Positions 37,278 through 44,695 of a DNA stretch of 64,000 bases are shown here, one piece after another. Origin of the DNA: Streptomyces aureoverticillatus (GTDB lineage Bacteria; Actinomycetota; Actinomycetes; Streptomycetales; Streptomycetaceae); assembly GCF_014649395.1 (NCBI RefSeq), contig NZ_BMSY01000005.1, positions 310,001 through 374,000 of the forward strand. The letters run 5' to 3'. The translations under genes and the position numbers were made by a program. The notes below the pieces were generated by a model. It searched no databases. It had not been told where the DNA came from and was given only the letters and a program-made list of their open reading frames with translations. Position 1 is the first letter of the stretch; each line of letters starts with the position of its first letter.

Positions 37278-37913
37278 ATGTCGACCCATGCGAAGCGTGA
37301 ACGGCTTCTCCTCGCCGATCTGTTGGAAGCGGTCGGTCCGGACGCGCCGACCCTGTGCGACGGGTGGAACGCCCGCGACCTCGCCGCCCACGTGGTGGTG
37401 CGCGAGCGACGCGCGGACGCCGCGGGCGGAATTCTGATCAAGCAGCTCGCCTCGCGTCTCGAGCGGGTGCAGGCCGAGTTCGCCGCGAAGCCGTACGAGG
37501 AGCTGATCCAGCTGATCCGTACGGGGCCGCCGCGGTTCTCGCCCTTCAACCTGAAGCAGGTCGACGAGGCGTCGAACGCGGTGGAGTTCTATGTCCACGC
37601 GGAGGACGTGCGCCGCGCGCAGCCGGACTGGACGCCGCGCGAGCTGGACCCGGTCTTCTCCGACGCCCTGTGGTCCCGGCTGGAGCGGATGGCCCGGGTC
37701 GTCGGCCGCAAGGCGCCGGTCGGCCTGGTGCTGCGCCGCCCGGACGGGCAGACGGCGGTGGCGCACCGCGGCACGCCGGTCGTCACGGTGACGGGCGAGC
37801 CGTCCGAGCTCCTGATGTTCGTCTTCGGCCGCCAGGAGGCGGCGGACGTGGAGCTGGAGGGCGACAAGGACGCGGTCGCGCGGCTGCACGAGGCGAAGCA
37901 GCTGGGGCTCTGA
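37278..37913 (+). CDS. TIGR03085-family (mycothiol-dependent isomerase-like) protein
   Basis: A 211-residue DinB/maleylpyruvate-isomerase-fold protein. The N-terminal helix has LCDGWNARDLAAHVVVRERR, the family signature with the metal-binding His. The middle has NAVEFYVHAEDVRRAQP, which carries further candidate metal ligands. The family is found in actinobacteria, and related folds use mycothiol as cofactor (family knowledge). No substrate can be named. It is divergent from hisI. Confidence 0.85.
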   Translation: MSTHAKRERLLLADLLEAVGPDAPTLCDGWNARDLAAHVVVRERRADAAGGILIKQLASRLERVQAEFAAKPYEELIQLIRTGPPRFSPFNLKQVDEASNAVEFYVHAEDVRRAQPDWTPRELDPVFSDALWSRLERMARVVGRKAPVGLVLRRPDGQTAVAHRGTPVVTVTGEPSELLMFVFGRQEAADVELEGDKDAVARLHEAKQLGL

Positions 37914-37944
37914 CGGGCCGCTCGGCGTCCGGCAGTGCGCGCGG

Positions 37945-37985
37945 GACGGCCTCGGCGGGAGCGATGAGCGCCTACCGAGGCCGTC
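37945..37985. terminator. Bidirectional terminator
   Basis: 11-bp perfect arms GACGGCCTCGG (37945-37955) and its complement (37975-37985) with a 19-nt loop, between the convergent TIGR03085 gene and the small antitoxin-like gene. Confidence 0.6.
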
Positions 37986-38052
37986 TCACGCATGCGGCGG
38001 CGTGGCAGCGGGCGTCAAGGCCGCTGTTCAACGTCGACAGGTGGCCGCGGTC

Positions 38053-38241
38053 TCACGACTGGGGCGGCTGGTCCTGGTCGCGGCCAAGCTGGTCCTTGAG
38101 CTTGTCCTGGGCCGTGTCGACCTGGCTGCTGTACTTGCCCTGGGTCTTCTCGTCGACAAAGTCACCGGCCTTGTCGACGCCCTGCCCGGCCTTGTCCTCG
38201 TGACCCTTGAGCATCTGCTTCAGCTTGTCCATCACAGACAT
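38053..38241 (-). CDS. MT0933-like antitoxin-family protein (62 aa)
   Basis: A 62-residue highly charged helical protein. The pattern KLKQMLKGHEDKAGQGVDKAG-DFVDEKTQGKYSSQVDTAQDKLKDQLG matches the MT0933-like antitoxin family (PF14013). In mycobacteria a member is paired with a downstream toxin. Here no toxin-like gene is adjacent, and such proteins are abundant in Streptomyces as apparent stress proteins, so an antitoxin role is doubtful. GAGGAGG about 8 nt before the start is the ribosome-binding site. Confidence 0.8.
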   Translation of the reverse strand: MSVMDKLKQMLKGHEDKAGQGVDKAGDFVDEKTQGKYSSQVDTAQDKLKDQLGRDQDQPPQS

Positions 38242-38318
38242 AGCCGACCTCCTCGCTTTCGTCGGTCACCTCCAGCATGGGTGCCGACCACGCAGCTCGC
38301 ATCCGCAGAAACCCGCGG

Positions 38319-39572
38319 TCACCGCGGCAACCCGGCAGCGCGCAGCCACCCCAGCCCCACCAGACCCCCCATCCCGGTCACCACAGCCCCGGCCACGAAC
38401 ACGGGACCCACACCCCACGTACCGATGGCGACGCCGGCGAGCGGGTAGCACAGTGGCGGCACCCCGAGCGTGAGCAGCCCGGCCACCGACATGACCCGCC
38501 CCATGTACGCGGGCTCGGTGACCGTCTGCAGCAGCGCCCCGCCCAGTGCCCCGCCGAGCCCGAGCAGCGCTCCCACGAGCAGCGCCGCGAGCACGGCCCA
38601 CGCGGCCGACGGCACGTACGCCAGGGCCGCGAGCGCCGCCGCACCCGGCAGCGCCGTCCACGACAGGACGGCCCCGGCCCGCCGCACCCGCCCGCGCACG
38701 GCCACGCCGAGCGCGGCAAGTCCCGCCCCCGCGCCGAACCCGGAGACGACCCAGCCCATGCCGGCCGCGCCCCAGCCCCGCTCGTCGGCGAGCAGCACGA
38801 TCCCCACGTTGCCGGGCCCGGAGAAGCCCATCTCGGTCACCGCGATCACGACCATCAGGGGCGCGAGCACCCTGTGCCCGCGTACGTACCGCAGCCCGCT
38901 CAGCAGCTGCCGCCGGGCGGATTCGGCGCCGTCGGCCCGGTCGTCGGCGGGCAGGTCCCGCACCTTCACGGCAAGCAGCAGCGGCAGCGAGGCGGCGAAC
39001 AGCGCACCCGCCACGGCAAACCCCGCCGCGGGCCCGCCCAGGGCGACGGCCGCGCCGGCCGCCGGGGCCGCCGTCACCGTCGCCACCCGCTGCGCGAACC
39101 CCCGCATCCCCTGCACCCGGGCCAGCTCGCCCGGCACGGTCAGCCGCGGCGGCAGGGCGCCCACGCTCGGCAGGAACAGCGCGTCCACCACGCCGAAGAG
39201 CAGGGCCGCCACCACGAGCAGCCAGGCCGCGGGCGCCGACACCAGCAGGGCCCCGGCCAGGGCGAGGATCACCACGCAGCGCGCGGCATCGCTGCCGATC
39301 ACCACGCGGCGCGGCCCGAACCGGTCGGCGACGACTCCCCCGCCGAGCATCAGGACGGCGCGCGGCACCGCGCCCGCCGCGAGCACGAGGCCGGTCTGGG
39401 TGGCGCCGCCGCGGGCGGCGGCCCAGGACAGGGCGACGAAGTAGACGCTGTCGCCGATCATCGACGCGGTGTACGCGGCGAGCCAGCGCAGGACGTTCCC
39501 GTCCCGGTGCGCGGGTTTCCCGGCCGTCCGGGTGGTGGCGGTGGTGCGCGGCTCGGTGGCGGTCACGCCCAT
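38319..39572 (-). CDS. MFS transporter (MFS_3/enterobactin-exporter type)
   Basis: A 417-residue transporter with about 12 membrane helices. ADRFGPRRVV after the second helix is the motif A region, and the protein begins with a polar tail of 25 residues before LRWLAAYTASMIGDSVYFVALSW. The ATG at 39572 has AAGGGG 4-5 nt upstream, and 8 nt separate it from the end of the ArsR gene. It is probably co-transcribed with and controlled by that regulator. The substrate is unknown. Confidence 0.88.
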   Translation of the reverse strand: MGVTATEPRTTATTRTAGKPAHRDGNVLRWLAAYTASMIGDSVYFVALSWAAARGGATQTGLVLAAGAVPRAVLMLGGGVVADRFGPRRVVIGSDAARCVVILALAGALLVSAPAAWLLVVAALLFGVVDALFLPSVGALPPRLTVPGELARVQGMRGFAQRVATVTAAPAAGAAVALGGPAAGFAVAGALFAASLPLLLAVKVRDLPADDRADGAESARRQLLSGLRYVRGHRVLAPLMVVIAVTEMGFSGPGNVGIVLLADERGWGAAGMGWVVSGFGAGAGLAALGVAVRGRVRRAGAVLSWTALPGAAALAALAYVPSAAWAVLAALLVGALLGLGGALGGALLQTVTEPAYMGRVMSVAGLLTLGVPPLCYPLAGVAIGTWGVGPVFVAGAVVTGMGGLVGLGWLRAAGLPR

Positions 39573-39580
39573 CGGCCCCT

Positions 39581-40198
39581 TCAGGTCCGGAACGGGAAGC
39601 TGTAGAGGTGCAGCGCGACGTTCTCGCGTCCTTCGGCGTCGCCCGCCTCGTGCGCGGCGTCGCCGGAGTCGGCGTACTTCTTGATGACGGCGCGCAACTC
39701 GCCGGAAAGCTCGGCGAGTTCGGCGGCGGTGAGCCGGAGCAGATAGTCGGAGCAGGCCACCGCGGACTGCCACTCGGGGCTCCAGGCGGGCTGCTCGTCG
39801 AGGTAGCGCAGGTAGGCGTCGGTGCGCTGGTCGACGATGGTGCGGGTCACGGCGGTGTGTGCGGCGAGCTTCTCGGGGGCGTCCTCGAAGTCCCGCCGGT
39901 TCAGGCTCAGGCCCTGCTGCGCGGGCTGCCACCAGCGCTCGCGGCCGTCTCCGTCCCGGCCGACCGGTGCCTCCTCGATGAGGCCGTGCTCGGCGAGTTT
40001 GCGCAGGTGGTAGCTGACCAGCGAGACGGCTCCGTCGACCTCTTCGGCGAGCTGCGACGCGGTCGCCCTGCGGCGCACGTACAGCGAGCGGTACAGCTTC
40101 AGGCGCAGCGGGTGGCCGAAGGCCTTCAGGGTGCCCAGATCGGTGATGCGGCGGTCCTCGGGCTTGTCGCCCGGGCTCTTCTCAGGCTTGTCGTCCAT
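39581..40198 (-). CDS. ArsR-family transcriptional regulator
   Basis: A 205-residue winged-helix protein. The helix-turn-helix is in RRRATASQLAEEVDGAVSLVSYHLRKLAEHGLIEE (about residues 41-75), preceded by FGHPLRLKLYRSL. The C-terminal half is a helical extension with two Trp residues that may bind a ligand. There are no metal-binding Cys pairs, so it is not a classical metal sensor. A large palindrome directly upstream is the likely autoregulatory operator. GTG at 40207 is an alternative start. No ribosome-binding site is visible, so it may be leaderless. Confidence 0.9.
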   Translation of the reverse strand: MDDKPEKSPGDKPEDRRITDLGTLKAFGHPLRLKLYRSLYVRRRATASQLAEEVDGAVSLVSYHLRKLAEHGLIEEAPVGRDGDGRERWWQPAQQGLSLNRRDFEDAPEKLAAHTAVTRTIVDQRTDAYLRYLDEQPAWSPEWQSAVACSDYLLRLTAAELAELSGELRAVIKKYADSGDAAHEAGDAEGRENVALHLYSFPFRT

Positions 40199-40214
40199 GC
40201 CCGTCACGCTAGAT

Positions 40215-40260
40215 AGGAAAGAAAAGTTGTGCAACTGATATTGCGCAACTTTCCTTTCCT
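40215..40260. promoter_or_regulatory. 46-bp palindromic operator of the ArsR/MFS pair
   Basis: A nearly perfect inverted repeat centred at 40237/40238. The inner arms are AAAGTTG-TGCAA and TTGCGCAACTTT; the outer arms AGGAAAG and CTTTCCT extend it. I count 18 or 19 of 23 pairs matched. It lies 17 bp before the ArsR ATG, and a -10-like TATCTA overlaps its edge. Confidence 0.8.
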
Positions 40261-40274
40261 GTCCGCGCGGAAAA

Positions 40275-40306
40275 CGGCCCCGGCCACCGCTGGGTGACCG
40301 GGGCCG
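40275..40306 (-). terminator. Terminator after hisF
   Basis: 14-bp arms (40275-40288 and 40293-40306) with one mismatch and a 4-nt loop, 15 nt after the hisF stop codon. Confidence 0.75.
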
Positions 40307-40320
40307 ACCGGGCCGAACGC

Positions 40321-41076
40321 CTAGCGGACGGGGTGCCCCGCCGCCCGCAGCGTCTCCTTGACCTCGCCGATGCGCAGGTCGCCGAAGTGGAACACGGACG
40401 CGGCCAGGACGGCGTCCGCGCCCGCCGCGACGGCCGGCGGGAAGTGGTCGAGGCGGCCCGCGCCGCCCGACGCGATGACGGGCACCGTGACGTGCTTGCG
40501 GACGGCCTCGATCATCTCGATGTCGTAGCCGTCCTTCGTGCCGTCGGCGTCCATCGAGTTCAGCAGGATCTCGCCCGCGCCGAGCTCGGCGGCGCGGTGC
40601 GCCCACTCGACGGCGTCGATCCCGGCGGAGCGACGGCCGCCGTGGGTGGTGACCTCGAAGGAGCCGGAGGCAGTGCGGCGGGCGTCGACCGAGAGGACGA
40701 GCACCTGCCGTCCGAAGCGCTCGGCGATCTCACGGATCAGATCGGGGCGGGCGATGGCGGCCGTGTTCACGCCGACCTTGTCGGCGCCGGCCCGCAGCAG
40801 CTTGTCGACGTCCTCGGCCGTGCGGACGCCGCCGCCGACCGTGAGCGGGATGAAGACCTGCTCGGCGGTGCGGCGGACCACGTCGTACGTCGTCTCGCGG
40901 TCGCCGGAGGAAGCGGTGATGTCCAGGAACGTCAGCTCGTCGGCGCCCTCGGCGTCGTACACCTTGGCCATCTCGACGGGGTCGCCCGCGTCGCGCAGGT
41001 TCTGGAAGTTGACGCCCTTGACGACCCGGCCGTTGTCCACGTCCAGGCAGGGAATGACCCTTACGGCCAGCGTCAT
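40321..41076 (-). CDS. hisF: Imidazole glycerol phosphate synthase, cyclase subunit
   Basis: A 251-residue TIM barrel that with HisH makes imidazole glycerol phosphate and AICAR. Catalytic Asp residues are in IPCLDVDNGRVVKG (D12) and LSVDARRT. Phosphate loops are in VGGGVRTAED, GVNTAA and ASGGAGRLDH. The ATG overlaps the RidA-like gene stop (ATGA). It is the last gene of this his cluster and is followed by a terminator. Confidence 0.97.
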   Translation of the reverse strand: MTLAVRVIPCLDVDNGRVVKGVNFQNLRDAGDPVEMAKVYDAEGADELTFLDITASSGDRETTYDVVRRTAEQVFIPLTVGGGVRTAEDVDKLLRAGADKVGVNTAAIARPDLIREIAERFGRQVLVLSVDARRTASGSFEVTTHGGRRSAGIDAVEWAHRAAELGAGEILLNSMDADGTKDGYDIEMIEAVRKHVTVPVIASGGAGRLDHFPPAVAAGADAVLAASVFHFGDLRIGEVKETLRAAGHPVR

Positions 41077-41468
41077 GCGGGGGCTCCTCGGAAGGCTTCG
41101 AGTTCCACTTCGACCAGGATGCGCGAGTCGACGAACCCGGAGACGATCGCCATGGTCATCACCGGGCGCACGGAGTCGAAGACCTCCTTGTGCGCACGGC
41201 CCACCGCGTCGACGTCCCGCGCGTGGGTGATGAGCAGACGCACGGCGGTCACGGACTCGGGGCCGAGCCCGAACTCGGCGATCGCCGCGAGGGCGTTGGC
41301 GATGGCGACCCGCGTCTGTTCATAGGGGTCGCCCTCGCCGTGCAGGACCTGTCCCTTGAAGGAGGTGGTGCCGCCGACCACGACCCGGTCGCCGGCCTCG
41401 ACCGCGCGGGCGAAGCCGAAGGCCTCCTCCCAGGGGCTCCCGCTCTGTACGCGACGTACGCCGCTCAT
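41073..41468 (-). CDS. RidA-family (YjgF/YER057c/UK114) protein
   Basis: A 131-residue member of the reactive-intermediate deaminase family. Visible features are FGFARAVEAGDRVVVGGTT, the DPYEQTRVAIANALAAIAEFG helix, and the strand RPVMTMAIVSGFVDSRILVEVELEAF, with Arg missing its usual companion residues in part. It is placed between priA and hisF with 4-nt overlaps on both sides. RidA enzymes hydrolyse reactive enamines, and placement in a his operon is known in other Streptomyces (as I recall). Confidence 0.9.
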   Translation of the reverse strand: MSGVRRVQSGSPWEEAFGFARAVEAGDRVVVGGTTSFKGQVLHGEGDPYEQTRVAIANALAAIAEFGLGPESVTAVRLLITHARDVDAVGRAHKEVFDSVRPVMTMAIVSGFVDSRILVEVELEAFRGAPA

Positions 41469-42190
41469 GACCGCACTGCCTCGAGGGCGGCTTCCAGGGT
41501 GAACGCCTTCGCGTACAGCGCCTTGCCGACGATCGCGCCCTCCACGCCCTGCGGCACGAGGCCCGCGATGGCGCGCAGGTCGTCCAGGGACGAGACGCCG
41601 CCGGAGGCGACCACCGGGCGGTCCGTCGCCGCGCACACGTTGCGGAGCAGCTCCAGGTTCGGGCCCTGGAGCGTGCCGTCCTTGGCGATGTCGGTGACCA
41701 CGTAGCGCGCGCAGCCCTCGGCGTTCAGGCGCTCCAGGGTTTCGTAGAGGTCGCCGCCGTCGCGGGTCCAGCCGCGGCCGCGCAGGGTGGTGCCGCGGAC
41801 GTCGAGGCCCACCGCGATCTTGTCGCCGTGCTCGGCGATGACCTTGGCGACCCACTCGGGGGTCTCCAGGGCGGCGGTGCCGAGGTTGACGCGGGTGCAG
41901 CCGGTGGCGAGGGCGGCGGCGAGGGTGTCGTCGTCACGGATGCCGCCGGACAGCTCGACCTTGATGTCCATGGCCCCGGCGACCTCGGCGATCAGCTCGC
42001 GGTTGTCGCCCGTGCCGAACGCCGCGTCCAGGTCGACCAGGTGCAGCCACTCGGCGCCCGACCGCTGCCAGGCCAGGGCGGCCTCCAGCGGGGAGCCGTA
42101 GGAGGTCTCCGAGCCGGACTCGCCGTGGACGAGGCGCACGGCCTGGCCGTCGCGGACGTCGACGGCGGGGAGGAGTTCGAGGGTGCTCAC
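41465..42190 (-). CDS. priA: Bifunctional phosphoribosyl isomerase A (HisA/TrpF)
   Basis: A 241-residue TIM barrel. In actinomycetes PriA does both the HisA step (ProFAR to PRFAR) and the TrpF step (PRA to CdRP). The acid/base Asp residues are in PAVDVRDGQAV (D11) and VTDIAKDGT. The loop DVRGTTLRGRGWTRDGG is of the PriA type. No trpF gene is in the trp cluster here, which supports dual function. The GTG start overlaps the hisH stop. Confidence 0.95.
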   Translation of the reverse strand: MSTLELLPAVDVRDGQAVRLVHGESGSETSYGSPLEAALAWQRSGAEWLHLVDLDAAFGTGDNRELIAEVAGAMDIKVELSGGIRDDDTLAAALATGCTRVNLGTAALETPEWVAKVIAEHGDKIAVGLDVRGTTLRGRGWTRDGGDLYETLERLNAEGCARYVVTDIAKDGTLQGPNLELLRNVCAATDRPVVASGGVSSLDDLRAIAGLVPQGVEGAIVGKALYAKAFTLEAALEAVRS

Positions 42191-42828
42191 AGGGTTCCGA
42201 TCCAGTTGGTGAGGAGCTGGGCGCCGGCGTCGCCGGACTTCTCGGGGTGGAACTGGGTGGCCCACAGGGCGCCGTTCTCCACGGCGGCGACGAACGGCTC
42301 GCCGTGCGTGGACCAGGTGACCTTGGGGGCGCGCAGCGCGGGGTTCGCGGTCTCCAGGGACCAGTCGTGGACCGCGTACGAATGCACGAAGTAGTAGCGC
42401 TCGTCCGGCTCAAGGCCCTTGAAGAGCTCGGAGTCCGCCGGGGCGGCGACCGTGTTCCAGCCCATGTGCGGCACTATCTCGGCCTTCAGGGGCTCGACCG
42501 TGCCGGGCCACTCGTCCAGGCCCTCGGTCTCGACGCCGTGCTCGATGCCGCGCGCGAAGAGGATCTGCATGCCGACGCAGATGCCCATCACCGGGCGTCC
42601 GCCGGAGAGGCGGCGGCCGACGATCCAGTCGCCGCGCGCTTCGGTGAGGCCCTTCATGCAGGCGGCGAAGGCGCCGACGCCGGGCACCAGGAGGCCGTCG
42701 GCGTTCATGGCCTTGTCGTAGTCACGCGTGATCTCGACGTCGGCGCCCGCGCGCGCGAGGGCACGCTCGGCGGAACGGACGTTCCCGAAGCCGTAGTCGA
42801 AGACCACTACGCGCTTGGCCGCGCTCAA
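42187..42828 (-). CDS. hisH: Imidazole glycerol phosphate synthase, glutaminase subunit
   Basis: A 213-residue class I amidotransferase with the catalytic Cys in GICVGMQILF and the His/Glu pair in ATQFHPEKSG. It supplies ammonia to HisF. I chose the TTG start because GGAGGT lies exactly 6 nt before it and because the TTG overlaps the upstream stop codon (TTGA). A GTG two codons upstream abuts the ribosome-binding site. It is separated from HisF by priA and the RidA gene. Confidence 0.95.
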   Translation of the reverse strand: MSAAKRVVVFDYGFGNVRSAERALARAGADVEITRDYDKAMNADGLLVPGVGAFAACMKGLTEARGDWIVGRRLSGGRPVMGICVGMQILFARGIEHGVETEGLDEWPGTVEPLKAEIVPHMGWNTVAAPADSELFKGLEPDERYYFVHSYAVHDWSLETANPALRAPKVTWSTHGEPFVAAVENGALWATQFHPEKSGDAGAQLLTNWIGTL

Positions 42829-42989
42829 TTCCACACCTCCAGGCGGACGATGCCCGCGATCAGGCACATGGCGGCGCCGATGGACAGCAGCGTGATGACG
42901 CTCCTGGACTGCTTCTGCTTGACGAAGGAGTAGACGCCGCCCAGCAGGAAGAGTCCGACGAAGAGCAGCAGGGTGGAGATGCCGTTCAT
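42825..42989 (-). CDS. Small two-helix membrane protein in the his operon (54 aa)
   Basis: A 54-residue protein: MNGISTLLLFVGLFLLGGVY, a short basic loop (KQKQSRS), then VITLLSIGAAMCLIAGIV and a tail ending EVWN. It consists of two membrane helices with a positive loop, so both ends probably face outside. It lies 3 nt after hisB and overlaps hisH by 4 nt (TTGA), so it is a real, coupled gene although short. I recognise no function. A conserved small gene at this place in Streptomyces is expected from memory. Confidence 0.85.
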   Translation of the reverse strand: MNGISTLLLFVGLFLLGGVYSFVKQKQSRSVITLLSIGAAMCLIAGIVRLEVWN

Positions 42990-42992
42990 GGC

Positions 42993-43586
42993 TTAGAGGG
43001 CGCCCTTCGTGGAGGGGAGGATGCCGGCCGCGCGCGGGTCGCGCTCGCTGGCGTACCGCAGGGCCCGGGCGAGGGCCTTGAACTGGCACTCCACGATGTG
43101 GTGGGCGTTGCGGCCGTACGGCACGTGGATGTGCAGGGCGATCTGCGCCTGCGCGACGAAGGACTCGAAGATGTGCCGCGTCATCGTCGTGTCGTACTCG
43201 CCGATCATCGGCGCCATGTTCTCCGGCTCGGTGTGCACCAGATACGGACGGCCGGAGAGGTCGACGGTGACCTGGGCGAGGGACTCGTCGAGCGGGACCG
43301 TGCAATTGCCGAAGCGGTAGATGCCGACCTTGTCGCCGAGGGCCTGCTTGAAGGCGGCGCCGAGGGCGAGCGCGGTGTCCTCGATGGTGTGGTGCGAGTC
43401 GATGTGCAGGTCGCCGTCGGTCTTGACGGTGAGGTCGAACAGGCCGTGCCGGCCCAGCTGGTCGAGCATGTGGTCGTAGAAACCGACGCCGGTCGACACG
43501 TCGACCTTGCCGGTGCCGTCGAGGTCGATCTCGACGAGGACCGAGGTCTCCTTGGTGGTCCGCTCGACTCTGCCTACGCGGCTCAT
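42993..43586 (-). CDS. hisB: Imidazole glycerol-phosphate dehydratase
   Basis: A 197-residue manganese enzyme. The metal-binding His pairs are in FYDHMLDQLGRHG, DSHHTIED and NAHHIVECQFKALARAL. It is the monofunctional form, without a phosphatase domain, as in most actinomycetes. The ATG overlaps the hisC stop (ATGA). Confidence 0.97.
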   Translation of the reverse strand: MSRVGRVERTTKETSVLVEIDLDGTGKVDVSTGVGFYDHMLDQLGRHGLFDLTVKTDGDLHIDSHHTIEDTALALGAAFKQALGDKVGIYRFGNCTVPLDESLAQVTVDLSGRPYLVHTEPENMAPMIGEYDTTMTRHIFESFVAQAQIALHIHVPYGRNAHHIVECQFKALARALRYASERDPRAAGILPSTKGAL

Positions 43587-44695
43587 GCCAACTGCTCCTT
43601 CTTGAGTTCGCGCGCCGCATTGAGGAACGCGTCGTTTTCGGCGGGGGTTCCCGCGGTGACCCGCAGCCATCCCGGCACTCCGTTGTCCCGGACCAGGACG
43701 CCCCGGTCGAGGATCTTCCGCCACGCCTCATGGGCGTCGGCGAACCGTCCGAACTGCACGAAGTTGGCGTCCGACTCGGTGACGTCGAAGCCGATCGCGC
43801 GCAGCTCGTCGACCAGACGGTCGCGCTCGGCCTTGAGCTGCCGGACGTAGCCGAGGAGCGTGTCCGTGTGCTCCAGCGCGGCGAGCGCGGTGGCCTGGGT
43901 GACGGCCGACAGGTGATACGGCAGCCGGACGAGCTGCACGGCGTCGACGACCGCCGGGTGGGCGGCGAGATAGCCGAGGCGCAGCCCGGCCGCGCCGAAG
44001 GCCTTGGACATCGTGCGGGACACGACGAGGTGCGGGCGGCCCTCGATGAGGGGAAGCAGCGAGGCGCCGTGGCTGAACTCCACGTACGCCTCGTCGACGA
44101 CCACGATCGACGGCTTCGCCGCCTGCGCGGCGTCGTACAGGGCGACGACCGCCTCGGCCGAGACCGCGTTGCCCGTGGGGTTGTTGGGGGTGGTGATGAA
44201 GACGACGTCCGGCCGGTTCTCGGCGATGGCCCGCGCGGCCGCTTCGGGGTCGATGGTGAAGTCGTCGCGGCGCGGCCCGGAGATCCAGCCGGTGCCGGTG
44301 CCGCGTGCGATCAGGCCGTGCATCGAGTACGAGGGCTCGAAGCCGATCGCCGTGCGGCCCGGGCCGCCGAAGGTCTGCAGCAGCTGCTGGATGACCTCGT
44401 TCGAGCCGTTGGCCGCCCACACGTTGGTGAGCGTGACCTCGTGGCCGCCGGTCCGCGTCAGGTACTCGGCGAGCCGGGTGCGCAGCTCCACCGCGTCCCG
44501 GTCCGGGTAGCGGTTCAGGTGCCGGGCGGCCTCGCGCACGCGCTCGGCGATGCGCTCGACGAGCGGCTCGGGCAGCGGGTACGGGTTCTCGTTGGTGTTC
44601 AGACGTACGGGTACGTCGAGCTGGGGCGCCCCGTAGGGGGACTTGCCGCGCAGCTCGTCCCGTACGGGAAGGTCGTCGATCCGGATGTCGCTCAC
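43583..44695 (-). CDS. hisC: Histidinol-phosphate aminotransferase
   Basis: A 370-residue PLP enzyme, fold type I. It has LNTNENPYPLPEPL near the N-terminus, TPNNPTGNAVSAE, VVDEAYVEFS and the PLP Lys in SRTMSKAFGAAGLRLGY. It starts with GTG overlapping the hisD stop. Length is normal. Confidence 0.97.
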   Translation of the reverse strand: MSDIRIDDLPVRDELRGKSPYGAPQLDVPVRLNTNENPYPLPEPLVERIAERVREAARHLNRYPDRDAVELRTRLAEYLTRTGGHEVTLTNVWAANGSNEVIQQLLQTFGGPGRTAIGFEPSYSMHGLIARGTGTGWISGPRRDDFTIDPEAAARAIAENRPDVVFITTPNNPTGNAVSAEAVVALYDAAQAAKPSIVVVDEAYVEFSHGASLLPLIEGRPHLVVSRTMSKAFGAAGLRLGYLAAHPAVVDAVQLVRLPYHLSAVTQATALAALEHTDTLLGYVRQLKAERDRLVDELRAIGFDVTESDANFVQFGRFADAHEAWRKILDRGVLVRDNGVPGWLRVTAGTPAENDAFLNAARELKKEQLA

